Part shown: positions 24,774-33,493 of the stretch, piece by piece | How the letters are laid out: the number at the start of each line of letters is the position of its first letter | Numbering within the stretch: the stretch's first letter is position 1 | Assembly (NCBI RefSeq): GCF_001544795.2 | Contig: NZ_FCOI02000013.1 | Span: 62,001 to 126,000 of the forward strand | Direction: 5' to 3' | Length of the DNA stretch: 64,000 nt | From: Caballeronia temeraria | GTDB taxonomy: Bacteria; Pseudomonadota; Gammaproteobacteria; Burkholderiales; Burkholderiaceae | Notes under the pieces: generated by a model | Database searches by the model: none | The model's input: the letters and a program-made list of their open reading frames with translations, nothing else | Told to the model about the DNA's origin: nothing | Translations under genes and position numbers: made by a program

Positions 24774-25759
24774 GACTGCACCCCCGCGAGCGACGTGTCG
24801 GTGACGGCAAGCTGCCCGCGTCCCGCGATATGCGTGACTTCGCGCAGGCCGAGCATCGTGCGCAACTGTTCCGCCGGCACCTTCATCGGGCCGGGGCCGG
24901 ACGGCGCGCCCGGCGCGGGCTGCGGAAACGCGGTCGACATCGCCGAATAGAAACGCATCTCTCCCTCCACTTTCTGCGCCACCTGATGCACGTGGCCGTT
25001 CAACACCGTCACCGAGCCGAAGCGCTTGAGCAGCGCGAGCGCCTGCGCGCTGTCGTCGGTGCCCCAGCCCCATTGCGGATACAGCGCCCACAGCGGAATG
25101 TGCGCGAACACGACGATCGGCGTGCTGCTCGATTTGCCCTGCAGATCGGCTTTGAGCCACGCGAGCTGGGCATCGCCGAGAAAGCCGAGGCCGCCGCCCT
25201 TCAGATCGATCACGTTGGTCAGGCCGATGAAATGCACGCCGCCCTGATCGAAGCTGTACCAGTGGCGGGTGCTGCCCGTGCCGTATTGCCCGGAAAAGCG
25301 ATCGAAGAACGCGTTGCCGTCTTCGACCAGCACGTCGTGCTCGCCCGGCACGTAGTGCACGTCCATGCCCGCGGCGCCGATGATCTGCGTGGCGGTGTCG
25401 AATTGCGCGGGCTTCGACATATGCGTGATGTCGCCCGTGTGGATCATGAACGCGGGGCGCTTGTCCATCGCGCTCACGCGTTTGATGGCTTCATCGAGCG
25501 TGCTGGTCGGCTCGGTGTTCGGATCCTTGTTGAAGCCGATGTGACTGTCGCTGATCTGCACGAAGCTGAACGAGCTGGTCTTTTCGGCCGCTTCCGCCGA
25601 TGAAATCAGCCGCGAACTGGGCACGCCGCCGCTCACCGTCCAGATGACGCCCGCGCCGGCCCAGGCCATGCAGGACAGGGCGGTGCGGCGGCGTTTGCCG
25701 TGCTCGTCGAGTTCGTCGCGTTGTTGCGCGGGCGGCAGTGCGGTCGGATCGGGTTTCAT
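24770..25759 (-). CDS. Exported calcineurin-like metallophosphoesterase
   Basis: A 329-residue protein with an N-terminal RRR-containing segment and hydrophobic stretch (KRRRTALSCMAWAGAGVIWTV) that looks like a Tat-type signal. The metallophosphoesterase motifs are in order: VQISDSHIGF, MIHTGDITHM, VPGEHDV, VVFAHIPLW and VLNGHVHQV. They supply a di-metal site for phosphoester cleavage. The ATG at 25759 has AAGGAAC upstream. The usual GNHD motif reads GEHD here. It is coupled to the cupredoxin gene by a 4 bp overlap. The substrate is unknown, and control by the neighbouring ECF sigma factor is likely. Confidence 0.9.
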   Translation of the reverse strand: MKPDPTALPPAQQRDELDEHGKRRRTALSCMAWAGAGVIWTVSGGVPSSRLISSAEAAEKTSSFSFVQISDSHIGFNKDPNTEPTSTLDEAIKRVSAMDKRPAFMIHTGDITHMSKPAQFDTATQIIGAAGMDVHYVPGEHDVLVEDGNAFFDRFSGQYGTGSTRHWYSFDQGGVHFIGLTNVIDLKGGGLGFLGDAQLAWLKADLQGKSSSTPIVVFAHIPLWALYPQWGWGTDDSAQALALLKRFGSVTVLNGHVHQVAQKVEGEMRFYSAMSTAFPQPAPGAPSGPGPMKVPAEQLRTMLGLREVTHIAGRGQLAVTDTSLAGVQS

Positions 25760-25916
25760 GATGGTTCCTTTGATGATGACGGCCGCGTTTCTTGTCGTTC
25801 GTATCGGTAAAGTCGCGCCACGGCGGCTCGATGCGTGGACGCGAGGCCGGCGAGGTCTGCTGCCTGGTGCGAGATCGCGCTGGCATCCGTTCATCGAACC
25901 GCATGAGATGCCGGGA

Positions 25917-25960
25917 TATTCCCGCTATATTTTTTTGAGTCGCTGCTGCAAACGGGAATA
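25917..25960. promoter_or_regulatory. Divergent GGGAATA elements, candidate ECF promoters
   Basis: GGGAATA occurs on the plus strand at 25954-25960, toward the ECF operon, and on the minus strand at 25917-25923, toward the metallophosphoesterase operon. Both are preceded by C. Identical -35-like elements facing each way in one intergenic region are what autoregulation by an ECF sigma factor would produce. The -10 elements are not obvious. The rest of 25760-26064 holds no gene I can support. Confidence 0.45.
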
Positions 25961-26064
25961 AACCGTCCGCGAGGGGAGTAACGGAGGGGAAGGCGCGAAA
26001 GAGCGATGCCGCCCGCGCCCGACGGAAGTTTTTCGAACGTGGTTGTCGAAAGGAGACCCGCGCG

Positions 26065-26736
26065 ATGTGGCCAAGCAGGTCGAAAGAAGACACGTCCGGG
26101 CGACGCGGCCAGGCGGACGCCGAAGCGGCGCACGCGCGCTTCGAAGCGACGGTGATGCCGCACCTGGACGCCGCGTACAACCTCGCGCGCTGGCTGTCGG
26201 GCAGCGCGAACGACGCCGACGACGTCGTGCAGGAAGCCTATCTGCGCGCGTTCCGTTTTTTCGGCGGGTTCGAGGGCGGCGAGGAAGCGAACGCGCGGGC
26301 GTGGTTGCTCGCGATCGTGCGCAATACGTGGTTCACGGAATGGCGCCGGCGCGTGCAACTCGCGGACGCGACGCCCTACGACGAGGAACTGGGCGGCGAC
26401 GAAGCGTTGCCGGGCTGGTCGGAGGAAGGCGCGGCCGATCCGGAGACGCTTGCCGTGCGCCGCGACGAGATCCATCTGGTGCATCGCGCGCTGGAGGCGC
26501 TGCCGATCGCTTTTCGCGAGGTGCTGGTGTTACGTGAGCTGGAAGACATGAGTTACAAGGAAGTCGCATCCGTGACGGGCGTGCCGATCGGCACGGTGAT
26601 GTCGCGGCTCGCGCGCGGCCGCAAGATGCTGGCGGGGGCGGTGCGCGCGGCGCAGGGCGGGCAGGACAAGCCGAGCGTGCGTCTCGTGCGCCGCGCGGGA
26701 CCGGGACATTCAGAGGAGTCGGGAAATGGAAAATAA
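26065..26736 (+). CDS. ECF RNA polymerase sigma factor
   Basis: A 223-residue sigma-70-family protein. Region 2 covers about 30-100 (YNLARWLSGSANDADDVVQEAYLRAFRFF, then RAWLLAIVRNTWFTEWRRR). Region 4 covers about 135-195 (ALEALPIAFREVLVLRELEDMSYKEVASVTGVPIGTVMSRLARGRKML). The ATG at 26065 has AGGAGA upstream. The stop overlaps the next gene, a probable anti-sigma factor, by 11 bp. Its likely targets are its own operon and the divergent metallophosphoesterase-cupredoxin pair. Confidence 0.93.
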   Translation: MWPSRSKEDTSGRRGQADAEAAHARFEATVMPHLDAAYNLARWLSGSANDADDVVQEAYLRAFRFFGGFEGGEEANARAWLLAIVRNTWFTEWRRRVQLADATPYDEELGGDEALPGWSEEGAADPETLAVRRDEIHLVHRALEALPIAFREVLVLRELEDMSYKEVASVTGVPIGTVMSRLARGRKMLAGAVRAAQGGQDKPSVRLVRRAGPGHSEESGNGK

Positions 26737-27466
26737 CGACACCGCCTCGCTCGATACGAGGCTCACCGATGGTTCGCTCTATCAGCGTGCGCCCGTGCAT
26801 TTGCGTGCACAAGTGCTCTCGCGCGTGCGGGCGCAGGCCGAAGACGATGCGCGCAGGCGCGAGCCCATGCGCGCCGCGAAGCGTGCCTCGCGCAATCCGT
26901 TCGCGGCGCCGTGGCCGTTTTTCGGCGGCGCATTCGCGGGCGCGACGCTCTCCGCGCTTGTGCTTGGCATGATGCTGTGGTTCCAGGCGCTGCCGCTCGT
27001 CTCGTCCGTGTCGACGAGTTCGCCGCTCGCGCAGGAGATCGTGTCGAGCCATGTGCGCGCGCTGATGTCGGACCGTCCGATCGATGTGCTGTCGAGCGAC
27101 AAGCACACGGTGAAGCCGTGGTTCAACGGCCGCATCGACTATGCGCCGCCGGTGATCGATCCGGCGGGCCCGGGCTTCGCGCTCGTCGGCGGACGGCTGG
27201 ATTACATCGATCATCGGCCAGTTGCGGTCGTGGTGTATCGCTACCTGAAACATCCGATCGACGTGTACGTGTTTCCCGAGCGCAAGGGCGAAGCGAAGAA
27301 CGATGCGAGCGGCAAGGACTTTTCGCCGGTCGTCACGCAATCCGACGATGGCTACGCGCTCGCGCGCTGGAACCATGACGGCATGACGTTCTGGGCCGTT
27401 ACCGATGCTTCGGGTTCAGTGTTGCGTCAGTTCGCCCACGCGATCGAAACCGGCGCGCCGCGCTAA
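26726..27466 (+). CDS. Probable anti-sigma factor, single-pass membrane protein
   Basis: A 246-residue protein that starts inside the ECF sigma gene. The N-terminal 65 residues are cytoplasmic and charged, followed by one membrane helix at about 70-95 (FAGATLSALVLGMMLWFQALPLV). A periplasmic domain of about 150 residues contains GFALVGGRLDYIDHRPVAVVVYRYLKHPIDVYVFP and a TFWAVTDA end. The layout matches membrane anti-sigma factors of the RseA/ChrR-like broad class, but the zinc HxxxCxxC motif is absent. The periplasmic domain resembles those of Burkholderia anti-sigma proteins. The signal it senses is unknown. Confidence 0.8.
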   Translation: MENNDTASLDTRLTDGSLYQRAPVHLRAQVLSRVRAQAEDDARRREPMRAAKRASRNPFAAPWPFFGGAFAGATLSALVLGMMLWFQALPLVSSVSTSSPLAQEIVSSHVRALMSDRPIDVLSSDKHTVKPWFNGRIDYAPPVIDPAGPGFALVGGRLDYIDHRPVAVVVYRYLKHPIDVYVFPERKGEAKNDASGKDFSPVVTQSDDGYALARWNHDGMTFWAVTDASGSVLRQFAHAIETGAPR

Positions 27467-27518
27467 AACGGTGCACGACGCAAACGCAATCCGATAACTT
27501 CGAGGGTGCGCAAGGTTG

Positions 27519-27555
27519 CGCGCGGTGGTCCTGCGGGGACGCCGCGCGTTTTTTT
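27519..27555 (+). terminator. Intrinsic terminator of the ECF operon
   Basis: CGCGCGG-GTCC pairs with GGAC-CCGCGCG around a TGCG loop and is followed by seven T residues at 27549-27555. It ends the sigma/anti-sigma transcript. The remaining gap to 27873 is AT-richer, includes a palindrome ATATGGTCATAT near 27733 and presumably holds the livK promoter. I see no gene there. Confidence 0.85.
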
Positions 27556-27873
27556 GTTATCGGCATTACAGGTATACCCGCTGTCTGTTCGCTTTCCCGA
27601 AGCTATGAAAACGCTTTGGGCTGCTGTCTAAATCCGGCCTTCGCGATACGCGTTTTCGCCATTATTCCTTCCGCCGCGCGCTTACAAAGTGTCAGATGTG
27701 CGCTAACGCCCGTGCTCTTCGGGTATGTCCGAATATGGTCATATCCTTACATTTTTCTAAACTCGCTCAAAGCTCATGTAATCGATAACGCACGATTCAC
27801 TTAAAAGCATTGCACTGTGTTTTTGTGCGTTGCATGGGACTTTCAAATAACGAATCAGGCGACGGAGACACAC

Positions 27874-29091
27874 ATGGGTATGAAGATGAAGCTCATCGCG
27901 AGCGCGCTCGCATTCGGCGTTTTCTCGTTGGCGCACGCGGCGGACCCGATCAAGATCGGCGTCGATGGCCCGTTCACGGGCGGTTCGTCTTCCATGGGTG
28001 TCAGCATGCGCGATGGCGTGCGTCTCGCCACTGCCGAGATCAACAAGTCGGGCGGCGTGCTCGGCCGTCAGATCGTGCTCGTCGAGCGCGATGACGAAGC
28101 GAAGAACGAGCGCGGCGTGCAGATCGCGCAGGAGCTTATCAACAAGGAAAAGGTCGTCGCGGTCGTCGGCTATATCAATACGGGTGTGGCGCTTGCATCG
28201 CAGCGCTTCTTCCAGGAAGCGAAGATTCCCGTGTTCAACAACGTCGCGACCGGCACGGTGGTGACGAAGCAATTCGACGATCAACCCGATAACTACGTGT
28301 TCCGCAACGCCGCCGCCGACCGCATCCAGGCGCCGATGATCGTCGAGGAAGCGGTGACGAAGCGTGGCTTCAAGAAGGTCGCGATCCTCGCGGATTCGAC
28401 CAACTACGGCCAGCTTGGCCGTGAAGATCTGGAAAAGGCGCTCGCCGCGAAGGGCGTGAAGCCCGTCGCCGTTGAAAAATTCAACATCAAGGACGTCGAC
28501 ATGACGGCCCAGTTGCTGAAGGCGAAGGAAGCGGGTGCCGAAGCGGTGCTGACTTATGGCATTGGACCCGAACTCGCGCAGATCGCGAACGGCATGGCCA
28601 AGCTTGGATGGAAGGTGCCACTGATCGGCAGCTGGACGCTTTCGATGGCCAATTACATCGACAATGCCGGTGCGAATGGCGAGGGCGCGCGCATGCCGCA
28701 GACGTTCATTCAGGAGGCGAATACGCCGAAGCGCAAGGCTTTTATCGAGGCTTATCTGAAGGAATTCAAGCCGAAGAACGAGCGCATCGATTCGCCGGTT
28801 TCGGCGGCGCAAGGTTATGACTCGGTGTATTTGCTTGCAGCCGCGATCAAACAAGCGGGAACGACGGACGGTCCGAAGGTCAAGGAAGCGCTCGAGAACC
28901 TGAATACGAAAGTGGAAGGCGTCGTGATGGTCTACGACAAGCCCTTCGCGAAGGGCGATCACGAAGCTATTACGCCTAATGTGCCGGTTATCGGGGAGGT
29001 GAAGAGCGGGCGTGTGATTTATGCGTACGACGCGGATAAGAAGGGCGGCGGCACGTTGCGCACCAAGCAGACTACTACGGCTGCGAATTGA
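27874..29091 (+). CDS. livK: Branched-chain amino acid ABC transporter, periplasmic substrate-binding protein
   Basis: A 405-residue protein with a signal peptide (MGMKMKLIASALAFGVFSLAHA) and GGAGA five bases before the ATG. The mature part begins ADPIKIGVDGPFTGGSSSMGVSMRDGVRLATAEIN, the type I periplasmic-binding-protein fold typical of LivJ/LivK relatives. It is followed by permease and ATPase genes of the same system. The exact ligand could be leucine, another branched-chain amino acid or an aromatic acid; related proteins in Burkholderiaceae vary. Two palindromic repeats interrupt the operon further downstream. Confidence 0.9.
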   Translation: MGMKMKLIASALAFGVFSLAHAADPIKIGVDGPFTGGSSSMGVSMRDGVRLATAEINKSGGVLGRQIVLVERDDEAKNERGVQIAQELINKEKVVAVVGYINTGVALASQRFFQEAKIPVFNNVATGTVVTKQFDDQPDNYVFRNAAADRIQAPMIVEEAVTKRGFKKVAILADSTNYGQLGREDLEKALAAKGVKPVAVEKFNIKDVDMTAQLLKAKEAGAEAVLTYGIGPELAQIANGMAKLGWKVPLIGSWTLSMANYIDNAGANGEGARMPQTFIQEANTPKRKAFIEAYLKEFKPKNERIDSPVSAAQGYDSVYLLAAAIKQAGTTDGPKVKEALENLNTKVEGVVMVYDKPFAKGDHEAITPNVPVIGEVKSGRVIYAYDADKKGGGTLRTKQTTTAAN

Positions 29092-29116
29092 TTTCTTTGG
29101 GCTTTGGGTTTTTGCC

Positions 29117-29196
29117 GGATCCCGTGTTCGTGTTGGTTTATTAGCACTGCCCCGCATAGGGGCAGTGCCAATAGACCGACACGAAATCAGGATTCC
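29117..29196. repeat. Short palindromic repeat between livK and livH
   Basis: About 38 bp arms (GGATCCCGTGTTCGTG... and its degenerate complement) meet around a five-base loop GCATA, ending in ACTGCCCC/GGGGCAGT. The arms match the outer ends of the long inverted repeat at 32061-32675. The transcript would fold into a long stem that could stabilise the livK message or terminate part of it. Confidence 0.75.
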
Positions 29197-29232
29197 CTCG
29201 AAGCGCAGAAACTGCACAAGAAAAACCCGACC

Positions 29233-30105
29233 ATGATCCTTCTGCAACTCGTCTACAGCGGCATAGCACTCGGCATGATCTACGCCGTGATCGCATTCGG
29301 CTATCAACTCACGTTCGCCACATCGGGCACGCTGAATTTCGGTCAAGGCGATGCCCTGATGCTCGGCGCACTCGTCGGTCTCACGCTCGTTTCGGCCGGC
29401 GTCAACTACTGGCTGATGATCCCGCTCGTGTGCCTCTTCGGCCTGGTCCAGGGCGCGTTCGTGGAGCGCATCGGCGTACGCCCCGCGATCAGAATCAAGT
29501 CCGAGTTCGGCTGGATCATGTCGACGATCGCGCTCGGCATCATCTTCAAGAACGTCGCGGAAAACGTCTGGGGCCGCGACGATCTGCGTTTTCCTTCGCC
29601 CTTGCCCGAGGCGCCGTTGAAAGTGTTCGGCGCGAACGTTCTGCCGATGGAACTGCTCGTCGTGGGCGGCGCACTCGTGATGATGCTCGCGGTCGAGTTC
29701 TTCAACCGCAAGACAATCTTCGGCAAGGCCGTGGTCGCGACCGCGAACGATCGCGACGCGGCCTCGCTGATGGGCATCAACACCGGACTCGTCATCACGT
29801 TCTCATATGCGCTTTCTTCGTTGACCGCTGCATTTGCAGGGGTTTTGATCGCGCCTCTGACACTGACCGGGGCGACGATGGGCGCGGTGCTCGGCCTCAA
29901 AGCGTTCGCCGTGGCGATCATCGGCGGCTTGTCGAGCGGCATGGGCATCATCGTCGGCGGGATGATTCTCGGCATCGCGGAGACGACGACCGGCTTCTAC
30001 ATTTCCACCGGCTACAAGGACGTGCCGGGGCTCGTGCTGCTCTTGATCGTGCTCGCGGTCAAGCCCGCAGGTCTCTTCGGCAAGACAGCAATCAAGAAGG
30101 TCTGA
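29233..30105 (+). CDS. livH: Branched-chain amino acid ABC transporter, permease LivH
   Basis: A 290-residue inner-membrane protein starting MILLQLVYSGIALGMIYAVIAFGYQLTFATSGTLNFGQGD, the standard LivH N-terminus, with eight or so membrane helices. The ATG at 29233 has only a weak ribosome site. An upstream in-frame start would translate through the palindromic repeat and is rejected. It pairs with the LivM half of the next gene to form the transmembrane pore. Confidence 0.92.
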   Translation: MILLQLVYSGIALGMIYAVIAFGYQLTFATSGTLNFGQGDALMLGALVGLTLVSAGVNYWLMIPLVCLFGLVQGAFVERIGVRPAIRIKSEFGWIMSTIALGIIFKNVAENVWGRDDLRFPSPLPEAPLKVFGANVLPMELLVVGGALVMMLAVEFFNRKTIFGKAVVATANDRDAASLMGINTGLVITFSYALSSLTAAFAGVLIAPLTLTGATMGAVLGLKAFAVAIIGGLSSGMGIIVGGMILGIAETTTGFYISTGYKDVPGLVLLLIVLAVKPAGLFGKTAIKKV

Positions 30106-30115
30106 GGCGGCCACG

Positions 30116-32059
30116 ATGAAAGCAAAGAACTGGATCGCGGCGCTTGCCGGGCTCGCCATACTCGCTATATTCCCGGTGGTGTCGGGCAACCCGTACTACA
30201 TCCACCTCGTCGAAACCATCATGATTTACGCGATCCTGTTGTTCGGGCTCGATATCGTCGTGGGTTACACGGGGCAGGTTTCGCTCGGTCACGCAGGCTT
30301 GTTCGGCGTGGGCGCCTACACGGCGGGCGTGCTGTTCATCAAGCTCGGCATGCCGTTCTATGTGACCGCGCCGCTTTCGATACTGGTGACGGCGGGCTTC
30401 GGCGCGATCCTCGCGTTACCGGCGCTGCGCGTTTCCGGCCCGTATCTCGCGATGGTGACGCTCGCGTTCGGCACGATCATCCAGATCCTCATCAACGAGA
30501 TGGATTTCCTGACGAACGGACCGATGGGCCTCAAGATCCCGAAGCCGATGTTCGCCGGACACAGGCTCGATGAGGTGCAGTATTACTGGCTCGTCGCGGC
30601 ATTGCTGGTCGTGTCGTTGATCGTCGTGCATCGTGTGCTGAAGTCGCATCTCGGACGTGCATTCGAAGCATTGCGCGACAGCCCGATCGCATCGGATTGC
30701 ATGGGCGTGTCGGTGTATCGCTACAAGGTCTATGCGTTCGTGATCAGCGCGGGATTCGCGGGCCTCGCAGGGTGTTTGTACTCGTACTCCGAGCAGTACA
30801 TTTCGCCGAACACGTACAACTTCGAGCTGACCATCCTGTTCCTGCTCGCGATCATCATGGGCGGACGCAAGACGCGCACGGGCGCGGTCATCGGCTCGAC
30901 GGTGATCGTGATGTTGCCCAAGCTGCTCGACGATATCTCCAACTTCCGCGTCGTCGCGACGGCGCTAGCGGCGATCGTCGTCGCGGGCGCCGTGCTCGCG
31001 CTCGCGAAGAAGACGACGACGCCCCAGCGCGTCGCGGTGCCGATCATCGGCACGGCGGGCCTCGCCGTGTTTTCGTTCTGGATCGATGCGCTGACCGACT
31101 GGCGTCTGACCATCTTCGGCCTGATGATCCTGCTCGTCGTGTATTACCTGCAGGACGGCATCGTCGGCTTCGTGCGCAAGACGCTGAACCTCGGCCGGGT
31201 GCGCGTGACGAAGGTCGATACCGATGAACTCGCGAGCCACACGCGCCAGGACGATGCGGTTGCCGCGGTCGAAGCGCAAGGTGCGGACACGATCCTCGAC
31301 GTACGTGGCGTGCTGATGCAGTTCAGCGGTCTGAAGGCATTGAACGATGTGAACCTGACCGTCAGGCGCGGCACGATTCATGGGCTCATCGGACCTAACG
31401 GCTCGGGCAAGAGCACGATGATGAACGTGCTGACGGGTATCTACGTGCCGACGGCGGGCGCGATCGAATACGAAGGGCAATCGCTTGCGGGACGCACGTC
31501 GTCGAAGATCGCGTTGTCGGGCATCGCGCGGACGTTTCAGAACGTGCAGCTTTTCGGGGAGATGACGGCGCTGGAGAACGTGCTTGTCGGTTTGCATCAC
31601 ACGTTCAGGTCGAACTTTGCGGATGTCGGCGTGATGAGTCCGCGCTATCGGCGTGAGGAACGCGCGGCGCGCGAGCGTGCGTTCAATATGCTGCGTTTCG
31701 TCGGGCTGGAGAATGTGGCTTCGGAGGAAGCGCGCAATCTGCCTTATGGCAAGCAGCGTTTGCTCGAAATCGCGCGTGCTTTGGCGCTGGATCCGCAACT
31801 GCTTCTGCTCGATGAACCCGCGGCGGGGTTGACCGCGCCGGATATTCGCGAGCTCGTGGCGATCATTCGCAAGGTGCGGAATCACGGGATTACGCTCGTA
31901 TTGATCGAGCATCACATGGATGTGGTCATGAGTGTGTGTGACACGGTTTCCGTGCTGGATTTCGGGCAGAAAATTGCTGAGGGGAAGCCTTCTGAGATTC
32001 AGGTCAATGAGAAGGTTATTGAGGCTTATTTGGGGGGGAAGGCCGAGCAAACCGCTTGA
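30116..32059 (+). CDS. Fused branched-chain amino acid ABC permease and ATPase (LivM-LivG)
   Basis: A 647-residue fusion, 10 bp after livH. Residues 1-300 are a LivM permease (LFGLDIVVGYTGQVSLGHAGLFGVGAYTAG, then PALRVSGPYLAMVTLAFG). Extra hydrophobic helices and a linker fill about 300-390. Residues about 395-640 are a LivG ATPase with Walker A GPNGSGKST near 427, the LivG-type signature region NLPYGKQRLLEIARAL, Walker B LLLLDEPAAGL and IEHHMDVVM. Fusion fixes the stoichiometry of one permease and one ATPase half. The separate LivF ATPase follows after the long inverted repeat. Such fusions are known in Burkholderiales. Confidence 0.92.
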   Translation: MKAKNWIAALAGLAILAIFPVVSGNPYYIHLVETIMIYAILLFGLDIVVGYTGQVSLGHAGLFGVGAYTAGVLFIKLGMPFYVTAPLSILVTAGFGAILALPALRVSGPYLAMVTLAFGTIIQILINEMDFLTNGPMGLKIPKPMFAGHRLDEVQYYWLVAALLVVSLIVVHRVLKSHLGRAFEALRDSPIASDCMGVSVYRYKVYAFVISAGFAGLAGCLYSYSEQYISPNTYNFELTILFLLAIIMGGRKTRTGAVIGSTVIVMLPKLLDDISNFRVVATALAAIVVAGAVLALAKKTTTPQRVAVPIIGTAGLAVFSFWIDALTDWRLTIFGLMILLVVYYLQDGIVGFVRKTLNLGRVRVTKVDTDELASHTRQDDAVAAVEAQGADTILDVRGVLMQFSGLKALNDVNLTVRRGTIHGLIGPNGSGKSTMMNVLTGIYVPTAGAIEYEGQSLAGRTSSKIALSGIARTFQNVQLFGEMTALENVLVGLHHTFRSNFADVGVMSPRYRREERAARERAFNMLRFVGLENVASEEARNLPYGKQRLLEIARALALDPQLLLLDEPAAGLTAPDIRELVAIIRKVRNHGITLVLIEHHMDVVMSVCDTVSVLDFGQKIAEGKPSEIQVNEKVIEAYLGGKAEQTA

Positions 32060-32060
32060 G

Positions 32061-32675
32061 GTTTTTTTCGCCGGGTCCCGTATTCGCGTCGGTCTATTAG
32101 CGCTGCCCCTGTGCGGGGCGGCAGTCACTTTCTTTGCTGCTGCAAAGAAAGTAACCAAAGAAAGCAGCTCGTTCAGGCCCGCGGTCACACGTAGTTTGGG
32201 TAGTTCTCTCGTTGAAAGTGGCACTCGCCTAAAGAGTGCCCTCGAAGGACTAACCGGGCTTGGCTCGCGCACGGTCTGAGTGGCTAGTCGTTTTAGGGCG
32301 CTGGTTCAGCACGAAAGAGTTCCGGCACAGCGCTACGCGCTGCCGCTGGGTATGCGAGGGAAACCATCGGTTTGCGGGCGTGGTCGCGGACCCCTCGGCC
32401 GCGAAGCGGGTCGGAGCTATTTGGTGCTGAACCAGTTTGTTATGCGGTGCGATGTGACAGACCGTGCGCGAGCCAAGCCGGGTGGGGCCTATGAGGGCAC
32501 TCTTTAGGCGAGTGCCGCCTAGGACGAGAGGACTACCCAAATTGCGTGTGACCGCGGGCGTATCGAGCTGCTTTCTTTGGTTACTTTCTTTGCAGCAGCA
32601 AAGAAAGTGACTGCCGCCCCGCAGAGGGGCAGTGGTAATAGACCAACAACGCAACGGGATCCATCGGCGAAAAAA
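32061..32675. repeat. Nested ~600 bp inverted-repeat element inside the liv operon
   Basis: The arms run from 32061 to about 32280 and from about 32457 to 32675. Matching pieces in order from the outside are TTTTTTCGCCG, GGTCTATTA, CTGCCCCT, GCGGGGCGGCAGTCAC, TTTCTTTGCTGCTGCAAAG, AAAGCAGCTCG, CCTAAAGAGTGCC, GAGCCAAGCC/GGCTTGGCTC and CGCACGGTCTG. A further inner pair is CTGGTTCAGCAC/GTGCTGAACCAG. No transposase is present. Single short copies occur elsewhere (29117-29196), so it looks like a composite of intergenic palindromic repeats or a MITE-like element. Its right arm ends one base before the livF start codon. Confidence 0.85.
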
Positions 32676-33410
32676 ATGCTGACGATACAAAACCTCCACG
32701 CCGGCTACGGCAAAGTAAAAGTCCTCCACGGCATCTCGCTCAACGTGCCGAAGGCAAAAGTCGTGACACTGATCGGCTCGAACGGCGCAGGCAAGACCAC
32801 GACCATGCGCGCCATCTCCGGCATGATCAAACCGACCGAAGGCGAAATCACGATGGGCGTCGGCAGCAACACAAAGCGCATCGACTCGCTGGACTCGCAC
32901 AAGATCGCGCGGCTCGGACTCGCGCATTCTCCCGAGGGACGTCGCGTCTTCGCGACCATGTCCGTCACCGATAACCTGCTGCTCGGCGCCTTCCCGCGCC
33001 TCACGTGGTCACGCCCGAAAGGCGATGTCAACGCCGATCTCGAACGTGCGATCGAGTTGTTCCCACGTCTGAAGGAACGGCGAAATCAGCTCGCCGGCAC
33101 CCTGTCGGGCGGCGAGCAGCAGATGCTCGCAATGGCGCGCGCAATCATGCTCAATCCCGATCTCGTCCTGCTCGACGAGCCATCGATGGGCCTCGCGCCT
33201 ATCCTCGTCGATGAAGTCTTCCGCATCATCGAGCGCCTGAAATCCGATGGCGTCACGATGCTGCTCGTCGAGCAGTTCGCGGCCGCCGCGCTCAATGTCG
33301 CGGATTACGGCTACGTGCTGGAAAACGGCCGCGTCGCAACACACGGTCCAGCCGAACAACTGCGCAATGATCCATCGGTGAAGGCGGCCTATCTCGGCGC
33401 GAGTCATTGA
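32676..33410 (+). CDS. livF: Branched-chain amino acid ABC transporter, ATPase LivF
   Basis: A 244-residue ATPase: MLTIQNLHAGYGKVKVLHGIS, Walker A GSNGAGKTT, the LivF-specific SPEGRRVFATMSVTDNL, signature LSGGEQQML and Walker B LVLLDEPSMGLAP. It powers uptake together with the LivG half. The start lies directly at the end of the inverted repeat and has no recognisable ribosome site, only an A-rich tract, so its translation may depend on RNA structure or processing. It follows the livM-livG fusion in the same direction. Confidence 0.93.
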   Translation: MLTIQNLHAGYGKVKVLHGISLNVPKAKVVTLIGSNGAGKTTTMRAISGMIKPTEGEITMGVGSNTKRIDSLDSHKIARLGLAHSPEGRRVFATMSVTDNLLLGAFPRLTWSRPKGDVNADLERAIELFPRLKERRNQLAGTLSGGEQQMLAMARAIMLNPDLVLLDEPSMGLAPILVDEVFRIIERLKSDGVTMLLVEQFAAAALNVADYGYVLENGRVATHGPAEQLRNDPSVKAAYLGASH

Positions 33411-33493
33411 TTGCCGCACTGCGGCAGAAGCAATCCGCTCTATCATGATCAAGATGCCATCCGCGCGCGTCCGACATCCTGACAGGAGCAGCC

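Noticed and set aside
32250..32927. Open frames inside the liv inverted repeat
   Set aside because: They consist of translated repeat arms, have no ribosome site and no protein-like features.
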